Source: Nocardia niwae NBRC 108934 = DSM 45340 (GTDB taxonomy: Bacteria; Actinomycetota; Actinomycetes; Mycobacteriales; Mycobacteriaceae). From it: DNA of 64,000 nt. The stretch is taken from the NCBI RefSeq assembly GCF_001613465.1, contig NZ_BDCK01000021.1, forward strand, positions 1 to 64,000. The letters are read 5' to 3'. The first letter of the stretch is position 1. Every line of letters starts with the position of its first letter. The notes below the pieces were generated by a model. It was not told where the DNA came from. It worked only from the letters and a program-made list of their open reading frames with translations, and did no database searches. The translations under genes and the position numbers were made by a program. This document shows, in pieces, positions 17,464 to 24,967 of the stretch.

Positions 17464-18133
17464 GGGTGGACGAGTTGCTATCGGTGAGCAGATCGACCCG
17501 GACTCACGTCTTCGTAGCCAGCCGCGCGACGGGAGCGCCGACGCGCCGCTGCCGCAGGTCGCCGATCGATCGAGTGCGCGGGCGCTTCGCGCCATTCGGA
17601 CGCGCGCGGCATTGATGTGTTCGGGACGGCGAGCCTTGGGTAGCGATCTAGCCGAACGGATCGGTATCGCCGATCTGACACACGACGCCGGTGTCGCAAT
17701 CGGATCCTTCTACGACCACTTCGGTAGCAAAGACGAATTCTTCGAGACCGTCATCACTGGGGTGATCGAGGACCTCGGGAGGATGCTCGACGACGCTGCG
17801 GCGGGCATCGAGGATCCGGCGGACATCGTCCGTGCGCACTTGCGGGCGCTCGGCGAGGTCGGCGTCACGCACCCCGATATCGCTGCGATTATCCTTGCGA
17901 TGAGATACCGGATCCTCGAAGACCCGGACATCGAGTCGCGTCTGGCCACCGGCCTGCGCGCCGGCATGTCGGCGGAATGCTTCCACATCCACGACCTGGG
18001 CGCCGCGCTCGATCTGGTCGGCGGAGTCGTCCTTGCGATTCTGCGCACCTCACAGCGCGATCCGGCCGCGGTGACCGCGGCGTGGATGGATACTCTCGCT
18101 CAGCAGGCCCTCTCTGCGCTGGGGCACCGTTGA
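17462..18133 (+). CDS. TetR family regulator with a grafted N-terminus
   Basis: About 223 residues from ATG 17462. HTH at about residues 55-95 (IADLTHDAGVAIGSFYDHFG), ligand domain after it. Residues 1-19 (MGGRVAIGEQIDPDSRLRS) match the N-terminus of the alpha/beta hydrolase at 23220 (MGRRVAVDDYIDPDSRFAS), and the DNA is about 80% identical over 75 bases including the promoter. I infer that the 5' end of a hydrolase copy was joined to a TetR gene, supplying its promoter and start codon. No other good start exists before the HTH. It is a candidate repressor of the regulon described in the findings. Confidence 0.75.
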   Translation: MGGRVAIGEQIDPDSRLRSQPRDGSADAPLPQVADRSSARALRAIRTRAALMCSGRRALGSDLAERIGIADLTHDAGVAIGSFYDHFGSKDEFFETVITGVIEDLGRMLDDAAAGIEDPADIVRAHLRALGEVGVTHPDIAAIILAMRYRILEDPDIESRLATGLRAGMSAECFHIHDLGAALDLVGGVVLAILRTSQRDPAAVTAAWMDTLAQQALSALGHR

Positions 18134-18256
18134 GACAGCTCGGTGAGCAGCGTGCGCGGCGCCTGCGGTGGGTGCTGTCCGCGCAGAGTCGAAATCGTGA
18201 CTTCGTCGACAGGTCTCGGCATGGCATCGGCGCGGAGTATTGCCGAACGCGCCGAA

Positions 18257-18994
18257 TCAGGCGGAATCCGGCTCGGCCGCCGCGGCACGCAGCGGCGCGA
18301 GGCCCGCGACGAAAAGCTGCAGTCCGAAACGGAACTCGCTTTCCAGGGTCTGAGCGGGTAGGCAGTCGGCGACCGCGATGGTGGCAGGGAACTGTGCCGG
18401 GTCGAGCTGGCGATAGAGGGCGGTGATCGGGCCGGGATCGATGTTGGCTTCGGTGTCGTGGCCTCGGAGTTGTGCGGCGAAGCCGACGACGTAGCGGGCG
18501 ATAGTGGCATACACCATGGACGCGGCCTCTGGAGAGAACCCGTTGGCGAGCAGCATCGCCAGAACCTGCTCGCGTAGGCGCAGTGCGTTGGGTCCAACGG
18601 GTACCTGCTCGATGAGCAGGGTAGCGACCCCGCGGTGGCGATGCAGGGCGTCGAAGATGGCTTCGGCGGCGGCGACGCACGCGCGTTGCCAGTCGCCGTC
18701 GGTTGCGTCTTCGATCACCACCTCACCCAGGACCCAGTCGACGACGTGCGCGATGAGTTCGGCGCGGTTGGCGACGGCTCGGTAGAGCACCGCGGTGCCG
18801 GTTTCGAGGCGTTGGGCGAGGGTGCGCATCGACAGCGCGTCGGCGCCCTCCTCGTCGACCAGGCGCAGCGCGGTGGTCACGATCCGTTCGAAAGGCACCC
18901 GCGGGCGGCCGGGGGAGCGGCGGACGGCGGTTTCGGCGGCGTCTGAATCGGCGGTGGGCACGCTCGCATTCTCCCGGATCGGCGGGCCGGACAT
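18257..18994 (-). CDS. TetR/AcrR regulator, candidate master of the local regulon
   Basis: 245 residues from ATG 18994 (MSGPPIREN). HTH about residues 35-80 (MRTLAQRLETGTAVLYRAV) preceded by a SPGRPR basic patch typical of TetR proteins. The C-terminal domain is the larger TetR_C type. Operator B (19006-19030) lies only 12 bases before its start, so it probably represses itself, and the same operator occurs at the hydrolase, amidohydrolase and monooxygenase promoters. Alternative controller: the TetR at 17462. An upstream in-frame extension would run through the operator and is rejected. Confidence 0.85.
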   Translation of the reverse strand: MSGPPIRENASVPTADSDAAETAVRRSPGRPRVPFERIVTTALRLVDEEGADALSMRTLAQRLETGTAVLYRAVANRAELIAHVVDWVLGEVVIEDATDGDWQRACVAAAEAIFDALHRHRGVATLLIEQVPVGPNALRLREQVLAMLLANGFSPEAASMVYATIARYVVGFAAQLRGHDTEANIDPGPITALYRQLDPAQFPATIAVADCLPAQTLESEFRFGLQLFVAGLAPLRAAAAEPDSA

Positions 18995-19005
18995 GTGATC
19001 AGCAT

Positions 19006-19030
19006 ATAACGGTGACGACGTCGCCTTTAT
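19006..19030. promoter_or_regulatory. Operator B of the ATAAYGG regulon
   Basis: ATAACGG-N11-CCTTTAT, 12 bases upstream of the TetR start at 18994. The left arm is identical to that of operator A. Confidence 0.6.
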
Positions 19031-19252
19031 AGCTCGATCATGCCGCAAATATCCTGCAACATGCCATGGCGTGGTCGCGCCGCGCCGGTCGATCCTGGAC
19101 AACGCGTGCGACCCGGCAAACTCGCACCACCGGGGCGGTAGTCCGGCTAACCGGCCTTTCGCTGCCGCCGAACCGCTTGGCCGGACGGCCCGCCCAGAGC
19201 ATGCGCTGTCCACCCGCCGACTCCGATCCGGTGCTGCCCAGCCTGATGCCCG

Positions 19253-19282
19253 GACGTGCTGCCGGTAGACCGGCAGCACGTC
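19253..19282 (-). terminator. Hairpin directly after the DUF3500 stop codon
   Basis: 13-bp perfect stem (19253-19265 with 19270-19282), four-base loop, immediately 3' of the minus-strand gene ending at 19283. There is no T-run, as is common for actinobacterial terminators. Confidence 0.6.
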
Positions 19283-20443
19283 TCAATGCGCGGAGTTTCG
19301 GAGATGGTCGGCCAGACTGTCGAGCCCGAAATCCGACCGCGGGTTGCGCCAGACCGAGTGTGCGTGGTTGGCGTGACGCTGGGTGTTGTCGTACTCGATG
19401 AGCAGGTCCGGGCCCTGGATCCGGTAATAGTGCGGCTCGCCCGCCTCGAGGCTGCCCGCCCATCCGAAGTAGACGTCGTCGAGTATGTTGTCGGCCTCGT
19501 AGTGTGCGGCGTGGGCATCGGCCAGTGCGCTCGGCGCGCGACCGGTGTACAAGCTGATCAGCTGCCGCAATACGTGCCGGTGCTCCAGGTCGAGGTCGCG
19601 TGCGGCCAAACCTTTCGGGGGAAAGGAGATCGCCATGGCCGCATGGTCGGCTTCGGTGTATCCGCTACCGCTTTCGGCGCGCAGGTCGACGTCGTCGACC
19701 AGCTTTCGCAGCGCCGGATCGGTGAACGTGCCGCGCCATAGATCCTGCATGTGCATCATCGCGTCGCCATGGGCGATGGTCGGCCGGTTGCCGGAGACGA
19801 TGTCGGATATGGCATTGGCGTGCAGTAATGCCGTGTGGAACCGGTCGGAGTCCAGCGATCGGACCAGGCGCCGAGCTGCCTCTTCCGGCCCGCCCAGCGG
19901 TCGGAGTGTCCCACCGAGCAGAGCGGCGCTGGCTGGATCGGCTCCGATGAAGCACGGCGTCGTCGACACGATGCGTCCGCCGATGATGAGGTTGTTCAGC
20001 GAGATGTGATGGCCGCCGAAGCGCCATGCCCAGACCGGGTCACCGGGTCGGCCGAACAACCTGAGCCAGTACAGACCCGGGTCTCGGCCTCGTTGCCGTC
20101 CCCAGCGGACGTGCCATCCTTCGACCTGATCGAGGACGTTCTCCAGGCCCATGACGGTGGCGACAGTGGCGTATCCGGCCTCGGACAGTCCCGAGGCGAC
20201 CAGTCGCATCGCCAAGCCCTGCTGGCGTGCGGTCTGGTCGCGGAGAGCGAGTCCACCGTGGTCGGTCGGGGTGTAGAACCAGCGGAGCCGCTCGGCCTCA
20301 GCGTCAGGAGCCAAGGGGGAGCCGAACTGCGCCTGTGTTCGTTGGCCGGGGGCGAGTGATTCCAGCCATGCGGCCGCGCAGGCGGCCATGTCGGTGGCGA
20401 CCAGTTCGTGGGCCGGAGCGAGCGTGATCTCATCCGGCGACAT
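19283..20443 (-). CDS. DUF3500 domain protein
   Basis: 386 residues, the normal DUF3500 length. Family pattern is clear: WAWRFGGHHISLNNLIIGG with the His-His pair near residue 150, TTPCFIGADPASAALLGG, and the C-terminal YYRIQGPDLLIEYDN. The biochemical function of DUF3500 is not established; the conserved His, Asp and Glu residues suggest a metal-dependent enzyme. Its start overlaps the end of the upstream alcohol dehydrogenase gene by 14 bases, so the two are co-translated. A 3' relic of a second copy lies at 12895-12985. Confidence 0.85.
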   Translation of the reverse strand: MSPDEITLAPAHELVATDMAACAAAWLESLAPGQRTQAQFGSPLAPDAEAERLRWFYTPTDHGGLALRDQTARQQGLAMRLVASGLSEAGYATVATVMGLENVLDQVEGWHVRWGRQRGRDPGLYWLRLFGRPGDPVWAWRFGGHHISLNNLIIGGRIVSTTPCFIGADPASAALLGGTLRPLGGPEEAARRLVRSLDSDRFHTALLHANAISDIVSGNRPTIAHGDAMMHMQDLWRGTFTDPALRKLVDDVDLRAESGSGYTEADHAAMAISFPPKGLAARDLDLEHRHVLRQLISLYTGRAPSALADAHAAHYEADNILDDVYFGWAGSLEAGEPHYYRIQGPDLLIEYDNTQRHANHAHSVWRNPRSDFGLDSLADHLRNSAH

Positions 20444-21512
20444 CGAGCATGACCTTGATCGCGTTGTCTCGCCGTTCGGCGTAGGTGTCGAATGCTTCGG
20501 CGATGTCTTCGAGCGGCAAGTGATGGGTCACCAGGGCGCTGGTGTGCAGTCGTCCCCGCGAGGCCAGCGACAGGGCCCTCGCCACCGAGCGTGTGCCTTC
20601 GCCGCGGATGGTGTGGATCGAGATTCCGTTCATGACAGCGTGATTGAGGTCAGCCGTCACCGGTTGTTCGAAGAAGCCCGCCAGCACGATTCTGCCGCCG
20701 CGTTTGACCATGTGGATCGCGTCGTCGACCGCGGCGGCGGCGCCGGAGCACTCCACGACGACGTCGGGACCGAGTCCGCCGGTGATCTCCCGAACCGCGG
20801 CGACGGCGTCCTCCTCGCGGGAGTTGAGCAGATAGTCGGCGTCGAATCGCTTTCCGATCTCCAGTCGGTTGTTGCGGGTGCCGATGAGCATCACCGGGTC
20901 GGCTCCGAGTTCGCGGGCGACTTGGACGGCCATCAATCCGATGGGTCCGGGACCGATCACCGCGACGCCGGCGCCCACCAGCAGCGAGTCGAGCACGTCG
21001 AAAGCGTGCATCACGGTGCCGACGGTGGTCAGCACGACGGCGGAGTCGAAGTCGATGTCATCGGGAAGCCGGTACAGCGTCGAGACGTGGTTGACGACAT
21101 ACTCGGCGAAGCCGCCGTTGACCGTCATTCCTTGTACCCGATGGCCTTTGACCTGGTCACCGTAGTTCAGACAGTCGGTGTAGGAGCCGGACAGGCAGTT
21201 GAGGCATCGCATGCAACCTCGATGTGCCTCGGTGACGACGCGATCGCCGACCGAGAACTCGTCGACCGTGCTGCCGACCGCGACCACGACGCCGGCGTAC
21301 TCGTGGCCGGGGATGAAGGTGTCCGGCGCCGGGCCGGCGCCGTGGAAGAAACGACGGCTGCGGACCTTGAGGTCGGTGCCGCACAGTGACGCCCGGTGTA
21401 CCCGCACGAGAACGTCGTCGGGGCCTGGACGTGGCACCGGCATGGTTTTTGTCTTGATAATCCCCGGCTCGCCGATTACCGCCGCAAGCATAGTTTCCGG
21501 AAGGGACACCAC
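20430..21512 (-). CDS. Zinc-dependent alcohol dehydrogenase (MDR family)
   Basis: About 360 residues from GTG 21512, which follows AAAGG; ATG 21542 and ATG 21491 are alternatives. Catalytic zinc ligands SLCGTD and GHEYAG; structural zinc lobe with four cysteines (CMRCLNCLSGSYTDC); NAD site VIGPGPIGLMAV near 170. It should oxidise an alcohol or reduce an aldehyde with NAD(P). It overlaps the DUF3500 gene, forming a two-gene operon in the catabolic region. Confidence 0.9.
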   Translation of the reverse strand: MVSLPETMLAAVIGEPGIIKTKTMPVPRPGPDDVLVRVHRASLCGTDLKVRSRRFFHGAGPAPDTFIPGHEYAGVVVAVGSTVDEFSVGDRVVTEAHRGCMRCLNCLSGSYTDCLNYGDQVKGHRVQGMTVNGGFAEYVVNHVSTLYRLPDDIDFDSAVVLTTVGTVMHAFDVLDSLLVGAGVAVIGPGPIGLMAVQVARELGADPVMLIGTRNNRLEIGKRFDADYLLNSREEDAVAAVREITGGLGPDVVVECSGAAAAVDDAIHMVKRGGRIVLAGFFEQPVTADLNHAVMNGISIHTIRGEGTRSVARALSLASRGRLHTSALVTHHLPLEDIAEAFDTYAERRDNAIKVMLDVAG

Positions 21513-21691
21513 ATCGCCTTTCGTTGTCCTTTTATGGTCCATCAGGAGGCTATGTGAGCGAATTCTTCTGTGTCCAACGGCGTTGCTGTGCTCATCGTTG
21601 GAATTATTCCACCGATCGGACGTCGTACTGCAGGTATAAGTTCTACCTATGGACCGGGACGAAAATTGATATTGTGCTCGCTCCTGGCCGC

Positions 21692-21712
21692 GATATTACT
21701 GTGTGAAATATC
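21692..21712. promoter_or_regulatory. Possible LysR-type binding site
   Basis: GATATT-N9-AATATC, perfect 6-bp arms in an AT-rich setting, about 180 bases upstream of the alcohol dehydrogenase start and 365 before the LysR gene. It fits the loose LysR-box idea of an AT-rich interrupted palindrome. Confidence 0.4.
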
Positions 21713-21924
21713 TGGAAATGCCGAATTCATCGGCGTTCGGTCGAGGGAGTGGATTTTGGATCCGGCCGTTCCGGGGAAGGCCACGACATCTTCGATGCGC
21801 ATCTGCCGCTGCTGCACTACGAACAGCGGCCGGGTGCGGGCCCGGCCGTGCGCTCGCCTCCGATACCCAGCGCACGCCCAGATGGGCGCAGTCGAGCCGA
21901 GCGCGGTCGGAAGTCGACTATCTG

Positions 21925-21996
21925 CTCGCCCGGCTCGCCCGGCTCGCCCGGCTCGCCCGGCTCGCCCGGCTCGCCCGGCTCGCTCGGCTCGCTCGC
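21925..21996. repeat. 9-bp tandem repeat (minisatellite)
   Basis: Six exact copies of CTCGCCCGG (21925-21978), then two variant copies (CTCGCTCGG, CTCGCTCGC). It is non-coding, 80 bases before the LysR start. A length multiple of three would leave frames unaffected if it were ever translated, but no frame here is convincing. Confidence 0.9.
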
Positions 21997-22076
21997 CGGG
22001 ACGGCGGAGCGAATTGCGTCGAGTGACTCGCTCGCTCTGTGTCCGCAGCCGACAGGGACGGCGGTAACTTCATCCG

Positions 22077-22982
22077 ATGCGACTGCGCCAGCTGGAGTAC
22101 TTTCTCGCCGTCTGGGAAAGCGGGTCGTTCAGTGCCGCCGCGGCGCGCCTGTATGTCTCCCAGCCGTCGCTGTCGCAGCAGATGCGTTCGCTGGAGAAGG
22201 AACTCGGCGCGCAACTGCTCGAACGCGGCCGCCATGGACTCGCCCTCACGCCCGCCGGGCGGGCCTTCCTGCCCCATGCCGAGCGTGTGGTGCGGGCTGT
22301 CGGTGAAGCCGCGGACGCAGTGCATCAAGTGGTCGAGGGGCGAAGCGGCGACGTGCACGTGTCGACCGTCCGGTCGATAGCCTCCGGCATCCTGCCCTCG
22401 AGCGCCGTCCGGTGGCACTCCCTGTTCCCGACGGCTGTTCTTCGAGTGCACGACTTCTCGCACCGCCGTGCTCTCGAGGAGGCAGTCCGTGGCGGACAAG
22501 GTGACATCGCGGTCGGCCCGCGGCCCGAACTGTGGGAGGGGCCGGTGGTCTCACTCGGCTACGAGGAGATGGTGCTGGTCGGCCCGGCGGAGCACGACAC
22601 GCGCTCCACGGTGGAGGTCGACGAACTGGCCGCAGCCGACTGGATCCTCTACGAGCCCGAGCAGGGCATGAGCGAAATAGTGGACCGGGCGGCCACCGCC
22701 CTCGGCTTCACTCCGCGAGCCGTCGCGCGTACCGGGCAGGTGGCCGCGGCACTGCTGTTCGCCATGGAGGGTCTGGGAGTAGCGCTGGTGCCCGACAACG
22801 CCGTCCCGGGCGGCTGGATTCGGCACGCCAGAAGGATCGGCCCCGGGGTCTACCGGGAGATCGTCGCCTACAGCCGCAGTACGCCGACGCAACTGGCGCA
22901 GCGGTACCGAGACCTGCTCGCCTCCCTCGAGCTGCCTCTCACCGCGGCGGAGGAGCTGCCCGCAGGCGCTTTGCGCTGCTAG
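22077..22982 (+). CDS. LysR family transcriptional regulator
   Basis: 301 residues. N-terminal winged HTH (MRLRQLEYFLAVWESGSFS; AAAARLYVSQPSLSQQMRSL) residues 1-60, then the periplasmic-binding-like effector domain (about 90-295). LysR proteins usually control a divergent gene; here that is the alcohol dehydrogenase-DUF3500 pair. The hydrolase operon starts 240 bases downstream on the same strand and could also be a target. Confidence 0.92.
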   Translation: MRLRQLEYFLAVWESGSFSAAAARLYVSQPSLSQQMRSLEKELGAQLLERGRHGLALTPAGRAFLPHAERVVRAVGEAADAVHQVVEGRSGDVHVSTVRSIASGILPSSAVRWHSLFPTAVLRVHDFSHRRALEEAVRGGQGDIAVGPRPELWEGPVVSLGYEEMVLVGPAEHDTRSTVEVDELAAADWILYEPEQGMSEIVDRAATALGFTPRAVARTGQVAAALLFAMEGLGVALVPDNAVPGGWIRHARRIGPGVYREIVAYSRSTPTQLAQRYRDLLASLELPLTAAEELPAGALRC

Positions 22983-23153
22983 TGGGCCGGGTCGGGTCGG
23001 CCGCAGTCGTTGCCGGTGGTTTCCGGGCGGCTCGGCCGATCCGCCTCGCTCTACCCGGCGACTGACCGACCACCCCGGTCACCTGGTCGAGAGACCAGCA
23101 AGTGGTAGGGCTCGCCTGCTCGCGAACCGGCGACCTGGGCAAGCGGTAGGCAA

Positions 23154-23178
23154 ATATCGGTCACGATGTTGCCATTAT
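23154..23178. promoter_or_regulatory. Operator D of the ATAAYGG regulon
   Basis: ATATCGG-N11-CCATTAT, centred 43 bases (about four helical turns) upstream of operator C, which allows two dimers on the same DNA face. It lies just upstream of the -35 element of the hydrolase operon. Confidence 0.6.
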
Positions 23179-23181
23179 CCC

Positions 23182-23221
23182 TTGACTGCCCGTCCTAAAT
23201 CGGCAACACTGTAACCATTAT
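23182..23221 (+). promoter_or_regulatory. Hydrolase operon promoter with operator C
   Basis: -35 TTGACT (23182-23187), 17-base spacer, -10-like AACACT (23205-23210). Operator AAATCGG-N11-CCATTAT (23197-23221) covers the -10 and touches the ATG at 23220. There is no Shine-Dalgarno sequence, and the predicted transcription start falls at or next to the ATG, so the transcript is probably leaderless. Confidence 0.6.
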
Positions 23222-24074
23222 GGGTAGACGAGTAGCTGTCGACGATTACATCGACCCTGATTCGCGCTTCGCGAGCGTCGAGGGCCACACCATCCACTAC
23301 AAGCGGGCCGGGACGGGGCAACCGATGCTGCTCCTGCACGGCAGCGGCTCCTCGCTGCACTGTTTCGACCTGGTGGCCGCTACCTTGTCGTCGTCGTTCG
23401 ACGTGATTCGTCCCGATCTTCCCGGGTTCGGCCTCACGGGTCCGCGCACCGACCGCGATTACCGGGTGCAGACGTTCGTCGAGACCGTCGCCGCCTTCTT
23501 GGATGCGCTCGAGGTACCCCAGGCTTCGGTGGTGGGGAACTCGCTGGGCGGCAACATCGCCTGGAACTTCGCCTTGGATCACCCACGGCGCGTGGATCGA
23601 CTGGTGTTGATCAACGCGACCGGCTATCCGGGCAAGTCGCTGCCGCTGGCGCTGCGGCTGGCGCGCAACCCGATCGGCCGATTGTTGTTGCCGCGTCTGG
23701 CTTCTCGGTCGGCTACCGAACGCAATCTGCGCTCGGCGGTGGGGTCGCGATCCTCGGTGGTGGATGAGGCGATGGTCGACCGGGTATATGCGATGCTGAC
23801 CCGGCCCGGGAACCAGCAGGCATTCATCGATTTCGCCAATACCGACCAGCTCGATCGCACGGCCGAGATCCCGAGCATCACCACGCCGACGCTCGTGCTG
23901 CGCAGCGCTTCGATCGATGGCCAGCATTTCACCCGCGATATCCCCGGCAGCCACGAACGAGTCCACCACGGCGCCGGCCACCTGCTCCCCGACGAAGACC
24001 CGACCTGGGTAGCGGGCGCGGTTCTGGACTTCTCGACCACCGAAGTGACCTCACGGACGAAGGAACAGCGATGA
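23220..24074 (+). CDS. Alpha/beta hydrolase, meta-cleavage-product-hydrolase-like
   Basis: 284 residues. HGSGSS oxyanion loop (about 40-45), nucleophile elbow GNSLGGN (Ser about 109), C-terminal HHGAGH with the catalytic His. The N-terminal IDPDSRF pattern is common in C-C bond hydrolases of ring-cleavage pathways. The usual acid turn (…WGxxD…) is shortened to SASIDG, so the catalytic Asp is uncertain. It is the first gene of a three-gene operon with ATGA overlaps. Starts at ATG 23220 inside operator C. Confidence 0.88.
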   Translation: MGRRVAVDDYIDPDSRFASVEGHTIHYKRAGTGQPMLLLHGSGSSLHCFDLVAATLSSSFDVIRPDLPGFGLTGPRTDRDYRVQTFVETVAAFLDALEVPQASVVGNSLGGNIAWNFALDHPRRVDRLVLINATGYPGKSLPLALRLARNPIGRLLLPRLASRSATERNLRSAVGSRSSVVDEAMVDRVYAMLTRPGNQQAFIDFANTDQLDRTAEIPSITTPTLVLRSASIDGQHFTRDIPGSHERVHHGAGHLLPDEDPTWVAGAVLDFSTTEVTSRTKEQR

Positions 24075-24967
24075 AGTACTTCGTGGCCCGCGGCGAGACC
24101 CGCCGCCTGGACGGAACCACCCGGGACGAACTGCGCGGTGAATTCCTCCGATGCGGCGATGGGATCACTCACTACGAATTGAGCGGGCCCGCCGCCGCGG
24201 AGACCGTCGTCCTCGCAGGCGGTCTGACCGTCCCTCTGTTCTATTGGGACGAGCTCGCCGCCGAACTTCATCGGCGGGGATTCCGCACCCTTGCCTACAG
24301 CGCTTACGGACGGGGCTATTCCGATCGAGTGCAGGCCCCCTACAACGAGGCGCTGTTCGTGCGGCAGTTGACCGATTTGACCGAGCGTCTGGGGGTGCCG
24401 GCACCCTTCCACCTCGTCGGAACCTCGATGGGTGCGCTGGTGAGCATGGCTTTCGCCGAGCGGCACGTCGACCGGATCGCTACCTTGACATTGGCGGGCC
24501 CCGCGGGGTTGCAGCCCGCGCCGGCCGCCGCGAAGGTGCTGCGGCACGAGTCGTTGGGCACCTTCCTGGCCAAGAGTCTGGGCGGCCGAATGCTCGACCG
24601 GCACCTGTCGCACAACGTTCGAGATCCGCAGCGGTCCGCGGCACTCACCGCAATGGTGCGCGAGTGCTACCGATTCGAAGGCTCGATTTACGCGTTGGCT
24701 GCCACGATCGCCGACTTTCCGCTGGGCGCCCGCCAGGATCTCTACCGGCGAACCGGACACCTGCCGGTGCCGCGAATGCTGCTGTGGGGCGACCGAGATC
24801 AGGTAACTCCGATCACGAGTTTCGACGAAGTCTGCACATTGCTGGCGCCCACCGAGTCGCACATCTTCTCGCCGTGCGGGCACATGGTCCCTTATGAGGA
24901 GCCCGCCCAGATGAGCAGGCGGTTCATCGCATTTGTCGACGCCGCCAAGGAAGGCATGAACCGATGA
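24071..24967 (+). CDS. Alpha/beta hydrolase
   Basis: 298 residues; overlaps the preceding hydrolase gene (ATGA). Nucleophile elbow GTSMGA (Ser about 118), acid LLWGDRDQVTP, catalytic His CGHMVPYE. Unlike its neighbour it has a complete triad. The paralogous pair may handle two steps, or one member may have specialised. Cytosolic; substrate unknown, but context suggests an ester or C-C cleavage step after hydroxylation. Confidence 0.88.
   Translation: MKYFVARGETRRLDGTTRDELRGEFLRCGDGITHYELSGPAAAETVVLAGGLTVPLFYWDELAAELHRRGFRTLAYSAYGRGYSDRVQAPYNEALFVRQLTDLTERLGVPAPFHLVGTSMGALVSMAFAERHVDRIATLTLAGPAGLQPAPAAAKVLRHESLGTFLAKSLGGRMLDRHLSHNVRDPQRSAALTAMVRECYRFEGSIYALAATIADFPLGARQDLYRRTGHLPVPRMLLWGDRDQVTPITSFDEVCTLLAPTESHIFSPCGHMVPYEEPAQMSRRFIAFVDAAKEGMNR

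Larger units (their letters stand above)
21543..22076. other. Divergent intergenic region between alcohol dehydrogenase and LysR genes
   Basis: About 530 bases. The first 180 are AT-rich for this genome and promoter-like. They contain an inverted repeat (21692-21712) that could bind the LysR protein. The second half contains a 9-bp minisatellite. No gene is supported. Confidence 0.45.

Noticed and set aside
17159-18133. Longer TetR start giving 324 residues
   Set aside because: The extra 101 residues overlap the SRPBCC gene start antisense and are unconserved in character; the leaderless ATG 17462 fits the promoter.
19031-19060. Another operator copy (ATATCC…CCATGG) beside operator B
   Set aside because: Spacing is wrong (8 instead of 11 bases) and the arms match poorly.
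21925-21996. CRISPR-like array
   Set aside because: The units are 9 bp and contiguous with no spacers; it is a minisatellite.
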